Source of the DNA: Desulfovibrio oxyclinae DSM 11498
GTDB lineage: Bacteria; Desulfobacterota; Desulfovibrionia; Desulfovibrionales; Desulfovibrionaceae
Length of the DNA stretch: 36,082 nucleotides
Assembly: GCF_000375485.1 (NCBI RefSeq)
Contig: NZ_AQXE01000002.1
Span: 192 to 36,273 of the forward strand
Reading direction: 5' to 3'
Below the pieces are notes generated by a model that was given only the letters and a program-made list of their open reading frames with translations, made no database searches and was not told where the DNA came from. The position numbers and the translations under genes were made by a program. Positions 17,082 to 25,201 of this stretch are shown here, piece after piece (position 1 is the stretch's first letter; each line of letters starts with the position of its first letter).

Positions 17082-17108
17082 GGTGGGTGAGTCTCCTTAT
17101 AATGAAAA

Positions 17109-17126
17109 GGGAGGGCGGGCCCTCCC
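17109..17126 (-). promoter_or_regulatory. Terminator-like hairpin in the leader of the glmS-like gene
   Basis: A perfect 8-bp GC stem (GGGAGGGC / GCCCTCCC, 2-nt loop) lies about 28 nt before the ATG. On the minus strand it is followed by TTTTCATT and then the ribosome site AAGGAG. This is the form of an intrinsic terminator placed inside a 5' leader, so attenuation of the glmS-like gene is possible. The T-run is short. The wider divergent gap (17127-17355) also has a GCAACCC / GGGTTGC stem at 17187-17224 and no gene that I can support. Confidence 0.45.
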
Positions 17127-17355
17127 GTTGTGTCGATGGTCCTGAATTACGTCACCTCAGGGCGCTTTGCAAGACCCGGGCGCGCGGCAACCCTTTCTCC
17201 GCGAAACGGGGTGCTCCGGGTTGCGAAGGAAATGGTTGAGCGGCGTCTTTTTCTAACCAATTTTGAGCCGAAAGACTGGATTTTCACGAGGCGATCAGCT
17301 ACTCCGAAGGCGCGCGGGCGTTGGATCTTCATCGGGTCCGTGCGGGACGCATAGC

Positions 17356-20298
17356 ATGATACGACATATAATGAACAAGTGGAACGGGTTCAGTGTTTCC
17401 GTGAAGCTGGGCATTGCGCTCGGCTGCATGGTGATGCTGCTCGGCTTCATGGCAATATCCGGCCTGATGATGCTGCACACCATTCAGCGTCATGCAGAGG
17501 GCGTCGTTGAGGAGAGCATGCTCTCTCAGCGGCTTTCTCTTGAGCTGGGCAACTCTTTGCAGCAGGCGAGGCAGGCTGAGAAAAACTTCTTTCTCTACGC
17601 TCCTGAACTGGGGGTGAGAAAGTCGCGGGAACGCTTTGCTCAAAAATGCTTCGACCAGATCGACGAGGTAGCTGCCGCAGCACACCGCCTGCGCGGAAGG
17701 TTGGCGCAAAGTCTGAGCGAGTCGCAGCGAAATCAGGTGATGGCGGACACCGGCCTTATCCTTTCGGCCTCCACCCGGTACCGGGAAACCTTTCGCCGTG
17801 CCGTCAATATGACCAAAGATCTGGGGGAAGGGCGCAAGCCGCTCATGGAGCAGCTCCGGCACGCGGTGCAGGAGGCCGCTGTGGCGGTCAAGGCGCTGGA
17901 AACTCCCGATCAGATGTGGCGGTTCCACCGCATCCAGCGTACCCTCGGAAAATTCTACGTGACCCATCGCAGCAGGGTGATGCTGGACGCCATAGAGATG
18001 ATTCGCGTCCTCAGGGATTCCGCTCCCGACACCACGCGGGGAAAGCTTGCCCGCAGGTCGTTGCAGACTCTTATCGAGCGGGCGCTGCTGGTCAGTCGCG
18101 TTTCCGAGAGGCTGCGCATGAGCGTGGATCAGCTCGATGCGGAGGCCGTTGCCATGGAGCCTGCCGTGCTCAGGCTGGTCGAGCTCATGTCCGAAGACGC
18201 GAAGCGGGTCAGCGCGAGCATCATTTCGCACATCAGGACCCTTCGTTATCAATTCTGGGCAGCCGTGGGCTTTGCCTTTTTGCTGGCCCTGATTCTTGCC
18301 CGTGTGCTGCGACATGCTTTCGTGGACAAGATCACCGGCCTCACCCGTGCGGCGGACAGCTTCCGGCGGGGCGAATTCTCCGTGCGAGCGTCCTGCACCA
18401 CCGATGACGAAATCGGGCATTTGGCCCGGAGTTTCAACAGCATGGCCGATCGCATCGAGGGACTCGTGCGTGAACTGGAGAACGAGGCGGCGCGGGCCAG
18501 TGACCGGCTGCTTGAGGCCATTGAGAGCATGTCCGAGGGGTTTGCGCTCTTCGACAATCAGGACCGGCTCGTGCTCTGCAATTCCAAGTACCGGGAAATT
18601 GATCTGGAGCAGGCCGAACACATTCTGCCGGGGACACATTTCGTGGATGTGGTTCGCCCCAACGTCATGGCAGGGGTCTATACCGGCATGAACGAAGGGC
18701 CGGAGGAGTGGCTGCGCCAGCGTGTGGAGCAGCATCGAAATCCTACGGGACCCTTTGAGCAGGAACTGGCGGATGGCCGGACCCTGCGGGTCAACGAGGT
18801 TCGGACGCCGACCGGCGAGACGGTCAGCATCGTGGCGGACATCACGGAACAGCGACAGGCCCGCGACGAGTTGGCAGAGCTCAATGAAAACCTTGAGGAC
18901 ACCATCCGCGACCGAACACAGAATCTCGTGCGCAAGGCACGTGAGCTGCGGCTGGCCAACCAGCGTCTCATGGAGCTGGACCAGCTCAAGTCCCAGTTCC
19001 TCTCCTCGGTTTCCCATGAACTGCGTACGCCGTTGACCTCGCTGCTCGGGTTTTCCAAGCTCATCCGCAAGGACTTCGAGCGTAGCTTCAAGCCCATGGC
19101 CGAGGGCGATCGTCCCATGGAGCGTGCGTCCGAGCGTATTCTTTCCAACCTCGACGTGATTCACCTTGAAGGTGATCGCCTCACGAGACTCATTAACGAC
19201 GTGCTCGATCTTGGTCGCATTGAGTCCGGCCGTATGCGCTGGCGGGACGAGCTTCTGCACGTCCCTGATCTGGTGAACCGGGCCGTGAACGCGGTCTCGG
19301 GGCAGTTCTTGACAAAAAGCGGTGTGGAGCTGCTGCCGCCGAAGATCAGGGAAGGTCTTCCTAAAATCCATGCGGACAAGGACAGAATTCTTCAGGTGTT
19401 GATCAACCTGCTCAACAACGCCGCCAAGTTCACTCGCAAGGGCTCGGTAGGCGTGGAGGCGGAAACCGATGCGCAGGGATACGTCCTCATCAGGGTGCGC
19501 GACACCGGCGTGGGCATCAGCGAGAGCGAACTCCAGCGCATCTTCGACCAGTTCCATCAGGCGGAGCAGGGCGATACGCTTCGCGTGGCTGCGGGCGGGT
19601 CCGGGCTGGGGCTGACCATCTCCAAACAGATCGTGGAGCACTATGACGGCCGGATCATGGCTGAGTCGCGCCCCGGGCGGGGAACGGTCATGACCGTGAT
19701 GCTGCCGCCTGCGGACAGGCATCGGCCGGAAAAGACCGAGGGGGCCGCAGACAAGACCGTGCTCGTGGTGGATGACGATCCCGTCATGCGTGAATTCATG
19801 GTGGGACTGCTCAAGGGGGCCGGATATCAGGTGTTCAGCGCCGTGGACGGGAAAGAAGCCCTGGAGATCGTGACCGACGTCCGTCCCGACCTCGTCACCA
19901 TGGACCTGCTCATGCCCGGCATGGGCGGCGATGACGCTATCCGCAGGCTTCGGGATTCCGAGGAACTCTCGGGCACGCCGGTCCTGCTGGTGAGCGTGGA
20001 GCAGGGAACGCACGGGGCCGACGCGGCCATGCTCAAGCCGCTGCGACCGGAATCGTTTCTGCAGGCGGTAGGGTGTTTGCTCGGCGTCACGGGTGAGCCG
20101 GTACGCGCGCTTTGCGTTGGCGAACCGCCCGAGGATGCGCCGTGCAGTATTGAAATCGAACCCTGCGGAGTTCAGGAGATGCACAGTCGAATTGAGGCCG
20201 GTTTCTCCGGGCTGCTGATTCTCCGGGAAAGCTCTGTTTCCAAGTTGGATGCTTCGCTGCTGGAAGCACTGCCCGGCGGTGTTCTGCTGCTGCCTTGA
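17356..20298 (+). CDS. Membrane hybrid histidine kinase (HAMP-PAS-HisKA-HATPase-receiver)
   Basis: About 980 residues from the ATG at 17356 (MIRHIMNKWNG); the frame is open further upstream but without a better start. Order: first membrane helix (about 17-38), a long helical periplasmic sensor, second membrane helix (about 298-318), HAMP, PAS (EAIESMSEGFALFDNQDRL), coiled coil, HisKA with phospho-acceptor His554 (VSHELRTPL), and HATPase with NLLNNAAKF, DTGVGIS and GSGLGLT. A receiver domain follows (VLVVDDDP about 801, phosphoacceptor D850 in TMDLLMPGMGG), then about 75 residues I do not recognise. A CheY-like receiver and an HD-GYP protein follow on the same strand, suggesting a phosphorelay that ends in c-di-GMP turnover. 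The signal is unknown. Confidence 0.9.
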   Translation: MIRHIMNKWNGFSVSVKLGIALGCMVMLLGFMAISGLMMLHTIQRHAEGVVEESMLSQRLSLELGNSLQQARQAEKNFFLYAPELGVRKSRERFAQKCFDQIDEVAAAAHRLRGRLAQSLSESQRNQVMADTGLILSASTRYRETFRRAVNMTKDLGEGRKPLMEQLRHAVQEAAVAVKALETPDQMWRFHRIQRTLGKFYVTHRSRVMLDAIEMIRVLRDSAPDTTRGKLARRSLQTLIERALLVSRVSERLRMSVDQLDAEAVAMEPAVLRLVELMSEDAKRVSASIISHIRTLRYQFWAAVGFAFLLALILARVLRHAFVDKITGLTRAADSFRRGEFSVRASCTTDDEIGHLARSFNSMADRIEGLVRELENEAARASDRLLEAIESMSEGFALFDNQDRLVLCNSKYREIDLEQAEHILPGTHFVDVVRPNVMAGVYTGMNEGPEEWLRQRVEQHRNPTGPFEQELADGRTLRVNEVRTPTGETVSIVADITEQRQARDELAELNENLEDTIRDRTQNLVRKARELRLANQRLMELDQLKSQFLSSVSHELRTPLTSLLGFSKLIRKDFERSFKPMAEGDRPMERASERILSNLDVIHLEGDRLTRLINDVLDLGRIESGRMRWRDELLHVPDLVNRAVNAVSGQFLTKSGVELLPPKIREGLPKIHADKDRILQVLINLLNNAAKFTRKGSVGVEAETDAQGYVLIRVRDTGVGISESELQRIFDQFHQAEQGDTLRVAAGGSGLGLTISKQIVEHYDGRIMAESRPGRGTVMTVMLPPADRHRPEKTEGAADKTVLVVDDDPVMREFMVGLLKGAGYQVFSAVDGKEALEIVTDVRPDLVTMDLLMPGMGGDDAIRRLRDSEELSGTPVLLVSVEQGTHGADAAMLKPLRPESFLQAVGCLLGVTGEPVRALCVGEPPEDAPCSIEIEPCGVQEMHSRIEAGFSGLLILRESSVSKLDASLLEALPGGVLLLP

Positions 20299-20401
20299 CC
20301 ATTCACGAGGATCCCCTGTTTTCCCGTGCCGCGATGCTTGCCGTAACGCCGGAGTTGTTTTACAGTTTTTCGCAAGATCACCGTAATCACTCAAGGGGTT
20401 C

Positions 20402-20785
20402 ATGATGGGCAAGAAGATTCTGATCGTGGATGATGAAGTCCACATCAAAATGCTTCTCGAACAGACGCTCGAGGAGCTTGAGGACGACTTTGGCGTGGAG
20501 CTGTTTACCGCGTCGGACGGAGAGGAAGGACTGGAGCTGATCCGCAGCCATCGTCCGGACCTCGTTTTCCTTGATATCATGATGCCTCGCATGAACGGCT
20601 ATGAGGTTTGCCGCACCGTTCAGGGCGAGGAAGGTCTGGAAAACGTCAAGATTGTCCTGCTCACCGCCAAGGGACAGGAAGTGGACCGGCGACAGGGCCT
20701 TGAGCTAGGCGCCGTTCGTTACATGACAAAGCCGTTCGATCCCGACGAAATTCTCGGGGTTTCCAAGGAAATGCTCGGAGTTTGA
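20402..20785 (+). CDS. Single-domain CheY-like response regulator
   Basis: 127 residues, receiver domain only: ILIVDDEVH (acidic pocket), phosphoacceptor Asp in LVFLDIMMPRMNG, Thr in VLLTAKG and Lys in YMTKPFDPDEI. There is no output domain. AAGGGG precedes two adjacent ATG codons (20402 and 20405); either could be used, the second being better spaced. It lies about 100 nt after the hybrid kinase and 14 nt before the HD-GYP gene, so it probably shuttles phosphate between them or acts on a partner protein. A weak promoter-like pair (TTGCCG, 17 nt, TACAGT, at 20338-20366) precedes it, so it might also be expressed separately from the kinase. Confidence 0.9.
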   Translation: MMGKKILIVDDEVHIKMLLEQTLEELEDDFGVELFTASDGEEGLELIRSHRPDLVFLDIMMPRMNGYEVCRTVQGEEGLENVKIVLLTAKGQEVDRRQGLELGAVRYMTKPFDPDEILGVSKEMLGV

Positions 20786-20799
20786 TTCCGGGAGCCTGC

Positions 20800-22536
20800 A
20801 TGACGCACATCGCCAAATTTCTGCGTTCCGTGCCCGTGCGGCGGATGCTGGACAAAACGATTGAAAGCCTCGGTGGCGGCACGCTGGCGGTGTTCCGAAA
20901 CGGGACCGCGCAGTGCGTATCGCCCGACGGCGCTTCCCCTCCCGACCCCGACGATCCGAAGGTAACAACCTTACAAACCGAAGAACCTGCCGGGCTGACT
21001 CTGCGGTATCGACCCGGCCCAGCCACTGCGTCGAACGCCTCTTCCGTACTGGAACTGGGACTTCATTCCCTGACACAGCTCGTGGAGCTGGAACTGGCTC
21101 GCCGCTCACTGGCGGACGAAGCTCTGAACAAGTACCGCGAGCTGGCGCTTCTCCATCGCTCCGTTCCCCGCTTCAACACGTCGCTCAGGCTCAACGACGT
21201 GGTGCGCGCGCTGCTCAACGAGTGCCGCCGCGAATCGCTTCCCGGGGAATCCTGCGCAGTTTTTCTGAACGATCCGGGCAAGGCCGATCAGGGTGCAGTG
21301 CGTTCCTTCGGCAAGTTGTCCGGAGCGGAATTGGAAGCCCTTCGCGGCTCCACGCTTTTCAGCGACGTTATCGGCAAGGCGCGTCCGGAGATCGTCAACG
21401 ACCTCGTCAACGACGACCGCTGGGACGTTTCTCTGCCCTCGATACACTCCCTCATGGCCGTGCCGTTGGTTTCGCCCAACCGTTGCGAGGGAATGCTTAT
21501 CCTCGCTTCGGGAAAGGCAGGTGTATTTCAGGCTGCCCACCGCAAGCATCTGGCTACCATGGCCTCGGTGGCGGGAACCTCTTTGAGCAACGCATTCCAC
21601 TTCGAGGAGACCCAGATTCTCATGGACGCCATGCTGCAAGCGCTCGCTGAGGCAATCGACTCGCGGGACCCCTTCACGGCTGGCCATTCTCGCAGGGTCG
21701 CGCAGCTGGCCGCTGCCTTTGCAAGGGAAGTGGGCCGTGACACCCGGGATTTCCCTGATATCGCGCTGGCAGAGCATGAGATTCGCGAGATCTACTACGC
21801 CGGAATCCTGCACGACGTGGGCAAGATCGGCATCCGCGAGGAAGTGCTGACCAAGGATTCCCGGCTGCCTGCCAAGACCATGGACATCATCCGGACGCGC
21901 ATGGAGCTTTTCGAGGAACAGGGCGACTTTGATCGAGAAGAGATGTTCAAGCGCCTGATAGAGCTGAACCGGGCCATGACACCATCGGCCGAGCAGCTGG
22001 AACTCGTCGAAAAGCTGGGTGAAATGTGCCGACGCACCGAAAGCCGCGAACTGCCGCTGCTTTACGGTGACGAGTGCGCCTGCCTGACGCTGCCTTACGG
22101 CAACCTCACCGAGTCCGAGCGCAGCGAGATCGAGCGCCACTCGGCGGAGTCGGAGCGCATTCTGAATCACATCCCGCTCGGGCGCGGCTTTCCGAACCTG
22201 CTGACCGTCATCCGGCAGCATCACGAAAGGCTTGACGGTTCCGGGTATCCGGACGGGTTGCGCGGCTCCGAGATTCTCTTTCAAAGCAGACTTCTGGCCG
22301 TGGTTGACGTGTTCGATGCCGTGACGCAGGAGCGTCATTACAAACCGGCCATGACCACCGAGGAAGCCGTGCGCATCCTGCGGCTGGAGGCCGAGAGCGG
22401 AAAGCTCGACATGCGTCTGGTGGAATTCTTCGTGGAAAACGTGGAAGCCATCGAAAGGCTTGCCGATGGTTTCGGGGTCGAGGGGTCATCCTTCGTGCAG
22501 GGCAATGCCTGCGCCTTGAACCGCTCCGTTGCCTAG
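20800..22536 (+). CDS. GAF/HD-GYP domain protein, predicted c-di-GMP phosphodiesterase with an insertion
   Basis: 578 residues from the ATG at 20800, which has GGGAG just upstream; a TTG at 20782 is the less likely start. A GAF-like sensor region (about 110-270) precedes the HD-GYP domain. Metal and catalytic motifs are present: HSRRVAQLA, ILHDVGKIGI (H338/D339) and QHHERLDGSGYPDGL (H474, H475). HD-GYP enzymes hydrolyse cyclic di-GMP. The distance from the HD pair to the HHE motif is about 135 residues, where typical family members have about 60. The extra segment (about 360-430, including RTRMELFEEQGDFDREE and YGDECACLTLPYG) is unrecognised. It follows the receiver gene closely and ends in a CTAG overlap with the convergent DUF885-like gene. 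Confidence 0.88.
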   Translation: MTHIAKFLRSVPVRRMLDKTIESLGGGTLAVFRNGTAQCVSPDGASPPDPDDPKVTTLQTEEPAGLTLRYRPGPATASNASSVLELGLHSLTQLVELELARRSLADEALNKYRELALLHRSVPRFNTSLRLNDVVRALLNECRRESLPGESCAVFLNDPGKADQGAVRSFGKLSGAELEALRGSTLFSDVIGKARPEIVNDLVNDDRWDVSLPSIHSLMAVPLVSPNRCEGMLILASGKAGVFQAAHRKHLATMASVAGTSLSNAFHFEETQILMDAMLQALAEAIDSRDPFTAGHSRRVAQLAAAFAREVGRDTRDFPDIALAEHEIREIYYAGILHDVGKIGIREEVLTKDSRLPAKTMDIIRTRMELFEEQGDFDREEMFKRLIELNRAMTPSAEQLELVEKLGEMCRRTESRELPLLYGDECACLTLPYGNLTESERSEIERHSAESERILNHIPLGRGFPNLLTVIRQHHERLDGSGYPDGLRGSEILFQSRLLAVVDVFDAVTQERHYKPAMTTEEAVRILRLEAESGKLDMRLVEFFVENVEAIERLADGFGVEGSSFVQGNACALNRSVA

Positions 22537-24131
22537 CCGCTCTTGAACGTCCCGGTCCGAAGCGCTGCCTCGGCGAGATCGAACGGGGCTTCCCCACATT
22601 CCAGAACAGTTCTGCAAAAGTAGGCCAGATCGCCGTCGGCGTATCGCTCGTACAGCCGTTCGAGCTGAAAGCGACCGAGTACCGAGGCGATGCGTTCCCC
22701 CGGTTCCAGCATCATGTTGCGCAGCACGCGTAACGATTCTTCCTTACCGTATCCGGCCTGCGTGAGCATGGCCACGCAGTGGTCCTGATCCAGACTTTCG
22801 CTGTGCAGCGAGGTCTCGATGAAGGCGCTGGCGGCACGTCTGAGCAGACGCCGATGCAGCAGAAGCCGTTGGACGGGATCTTCCATGAGTCCCAGCCGCT
22901 CGGGGATGGTCTCTGCAAAGGTGCGCCATCCCCATGAGGAAAGCGGGTTGCGGACCTGTCCGAGGACGGGGTCGTCCAGCGAAAGTTTGACGGTCTCCAG
23001 CAGATGACTGCCGGGATAGCCCAGGCCCGCGGCGATGTGGCGATATTCCAGCGCGGCTCGGCGGTGCTTGGTCTTGCCATGATCGGCCACGGCAAACGCC
23101 TCGGGATGAACGAAAAGTATGGCCGGATCCCCGGAGCGGGTGCCGGGCGGCTCGTAGAACGCGGTCAGGGAAAGAGACATGGCATAGGGCGGCGGGGTGC
23201 GGACTTCGAGGCCGCGATCCCGGAGCATCCCGGGAAACGCCTTGCCCGAGAGTATTCCGCGCAGTTCCTCCATGCTTTCGCCAAAGGCCTCGCGCGGGTC
23301 CGGGATGTCGTCGGGCTCCAGGCCGGCCAGCACATCCTGCCAGTTCCTTCCGGGAAAATGCTCCGAGGCGATCTCATCCAGCGTGTCGAGGCTTTTCTGC
23401 CACTGCTTTTTCGCGATGATGCGGATGTCGTCCACCGATGCGTCGGTGCCGAGGCCGTAGCGCAGGACGTCCTCAAGCGGCGGTCCCTGCGCCTGCGTCA
23501 CCTGCGGACGAGTGCTTACGAACCTGTCGAATTCGCGAAGGGCTTCCAGACAGCCGTCGAGCAGGCTGCGGAGCTTTGGCTCCGACGAAAACGGGGGTTC
23601 CGTGGCGATGGTGTTGATATAGCGTGCGCAGTCGCGGGTCATGGTCTGGGCGGTGGCCCGGGAGACGGTCGTTACCGCGTCGAGGTGCTCCTGCGAGCAG
23701 GCCAGCAGGCCCGGAACCGCCTTGAGCCGTTTGGCCAGACGCGAGTTGAGCTTGCGTGGCGAATCGCAGGGTTTTTCCAGTGCGTGGCGGATGCCGTCGA
23801 ATGCGGTCTTGAGATACAGCGCCGGGGAGCGTTTCCATGGCTCGTTGGCGGTGAGTTCCAGCAGCAGGCCGTCGGCGTTCAGGGCCAAAGCACGGGCCCG
23901 GGCCTTGTCCCAGCCTTCGGAGCGGGTGGCCATGGCCCGGAAATCATCGCGGAACCGTCTGATTTTCTCCGTGATTTTCCTGAGGGCCTTGGGTGAAAAG
24001 TCTTCAAGGAGGTCGAACCGTCCGGCAGCGTCGCGGGCGGCGGGCAGATAACGCAGGCCGCCCGTGGCGCACAGGACCGGAAAAGACTTGGAGAGGAACG
24101 AGTAGTATTTTTGGATGGTTCTGTTTTTCAT
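22533..24131 (-). CDS. DUF885-family protein with degenerate metal-binding motifs
   Basis: 532 residues, no signal peptide evident. The C-terminal half follows the DUF885 (putative metallopeptidase-like) pattern: AFYEPPGTR, then a motif block, then RLLLHRRLLRRAASAF and the terminal CGEAPFDLAEAAL. At the family's HEAxPGHH site this protein has AAGLGYPGSHL, and at the EGWALYAE site it has SSWGWRTFAE, so the His/Glu ligands expected of a metalloenzyme are mostly missing. GGAGGGG precedes the ATG. It lies upstream of nothing obvious in its pathway: cheV is 27 nt further upstream on the same strand and could share a transcript with it. Family call is by pattern recognition; activity is probably lost or changed. 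Confidence 0.65.
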   Translation of the reverse strand: MKNRTIQKYYSFLSKSFPVLCATGGLRYLPAARDAAGRFDLLEDFSPKALRKITEKIRRFRDDFRAMATRSEGWDKARARALALNADGLLLELTANEPWKRSPALYLKTAFDGIRHALEKPCDSPRKLNSRLAKRLKAVPGLLACSQEHLDAVTTVSRATAQTMTRDCARYINTIATEPPFSSEPKLRSLLDGCLEALREFDRFVSTRPQVTQAQGPPLEDVLRYGLGTDASVDDIRIIAKKQWQKSLDTLDEIASEHFPGRNWQDVLAGLEPDDIPDPREAFGESMEELRGILSGKAFPGMLRDRGLEVRTPPPYAMSLSLTAFYEPPGTRSGDPAILFVHPEAFAVADHGKTKHRRAALEYRHIAAGLGYPGSHLLETVKLSLDDPVLGQVRNPLSSWGWRTFAETIPERLGLMEDPVQRLLLHRRLLRRAASAFIETSLHSESLDQDHCVAMLTQAGYGKEESLRVLRNMMLEPGERIASVLGRFQLERLYERYADGDLAYFCRTVLECGEAPFDLAEAALRTGTFKSG

Positions 24132-24158
24132 GTCCCCTCCGGTGGTTGTCGTGGGCGA

Positions 24159-25115
24159 TTATACGGGCAGGAAGCGCTTGAGAGAGCTGATGAGGTTGCC
24201 AAGCTCGGCCTTGGAGACCTGATCGTCAGCGCCGACCGCCTGTCCCTTGTGCTGGAGGGTCTCGGTGATGATGGAAGAGCAGAGCACCACGGGGAGTTCC
24301 TTGAGCACGGGGTCTTCCTTGATGCGCTTGGTCAGGTTGTGGCCGTCCATGACGGGCATCTCGATGTCGCTGACCACCGCGTCCACGAAGTCCTTGACCG
24401 GGCGTCCTTCCTCGGCGGCCTGCCTGCGCATCCTGTCGAGCTGCGACCATGCCTGCTCGCCGTTTTCCACCGTTGTGACCTGATATCCGGCTTTCTTCAG
24501 GATGCCGGAGATCATCTTGCGGGCCATGTTGGAGTCGTCCGCGAGCAGCAGCTTGTAATGCTTGCTCTGGATTTCTTCGACGTCCTTGGTTTCCGGCTCC
24601 CGCAGGAAGTCGGCTTCGGGATTGAGGTCGGCGCAGATTTTTTCCATGTCGAGGATGAACACGATACGGTTGTCCATCTTGACCACGCCGGTGATGGAGT
24701 TGGCCGTGAGCGAGGAGACGTATTTGGTGGGGGCCTCCACCTCGCGCCAGTTGATGCGGTGAATCCGGGTGACGCCCGAAACGAGGAACGCACTGCGCAT
24801 CCGGTTGAACTCGGTGACGATGACCTTGGGTTCGTCACTGGCGGCACGGGGCTTCTTGAGCCAGACGGCAAGGTCGATCAGCGGGATGATCTGGTTGCGG
24901 AGGTTGAATGCGCCGAGCACCGAGGGGTGCGAAATCTCGGGCATCTCGGTAAGCTCCGGAAGTCGAATGATTTCAAGAACTTTTGCTACGTTGATGCCGT
25001 AGTACAACCGGACGGGCTTGCCGCCTTCGGTCTTGGGTTCCTCGTCGAGATAGAACTCCACGATTTCCAATTCGTTGGTTCCGGATTCGAGAAGGATTTC
25101 GGACTGTTTGCTCAT
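24159..25115 (-). CDS. cheV: Chemotaxis protein CheV (CheW-like plus receiver)
   Basis: 318 residues. The N-terminal CheW-like domain (about 15-165) has the typical YYGINVAKVLEIIRLP and GAFNLRNQIIPLIDLAVWL. The C-terminal receiver has LLADDSNMAR, phosphoacceptor Asp in VSDIEMPVMDG, and a Lys in the final strand region (DDQVSKAEL). CheV couples chemoreceptors to the CheA kinase and tunes adaptation when phosphorylated. No other chemotaxis genes are in the window, which is common for cheV. Downstream, 27 nt away, is the DUF885-like gene on the same strand. GGAGCC precedes the ATG. Confidence 0.93.
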   Translation of the reverse strand: MSKQSEILLESGTNELEIVEFYLDEEPKTEGGKPVRLYYGINVAKVLEIIRLPELTEMPEISHPSVLGAFNLRNQIIPLIDLAVWLKKPRAASDEPKVIVTEFNRMRSAFLVSGVTRIHRINWREVEAPTKYVSSLTANSITGVVKMDNRIVFILDMEKICADLNPEADFLREPETKDVEEIQSKHYKLLLADDSNMARKMISGILKKAGYQVTTVENGEQAWSQLDRMRRQAAEEGRPVKDFVDAVVSDIEMPVMDGHNLTKRIKEDPVLKELPVVLCSSIITETLQHKGQAVGADDQVSKAELGNLISSLKRFLPV

Positions 25116-25182
25116 TCAGGCTCCTTTGGCGTGCCGTGAAGGGACGTGTCTGCGGATAGTACCATTACACCAATCGCGCACG

Positions 25183-25198
25183 ACCCCGCAAGCGGGGT
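25183..25198 (-). terminator. Short GC hairpin after the sigma-54 regulator gene
   Basis: ACCCCGC and GCGGGGT form a 7-bp stem starting 3 nt past the stop codon at 25202. There is no T-run on the minus strand, so it is only a candidate terminator or RNA-stabilising hairpin between the kinase/regulator operon and cheV. Confidence 0.35.
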
Positions 25199-25201
25199 AT
25201 T

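Noticed and set aside
14205..17090. 961-residue open frame antisense to the glmS-like gene
   Set aside because: Artefact of high GC at third codon positions; the product is a low-complexity Gly/Val/His/Asp-rich sequence, while the minus strand encodes a clear GlmS-like enzyme.
17082..17355. Checked for a glmS ribozyme in the leader of the glmS-like gene
   Set aside because: Only simple hairpins are visible; I could not find the nested pseudoknot core expected of that ribozyme.
17329..20592. 1087-residue open frame antisense to the hybrid histidine kinase
   Set aside because: Shadow of the kinase gene; no family pattern, whereas the plus strand has all kinase motifs.
21106..22338. 410-residue open frame antisense to the HD-GYP gene
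   Set aside because: Shadow frame; the plus strand carries complete HD-GYP motifs.
24111..25139. 342-residue open frame antisense to cheV
   Set aside because: Shadow of CheV codons; low-complexity product and no ribosome site.
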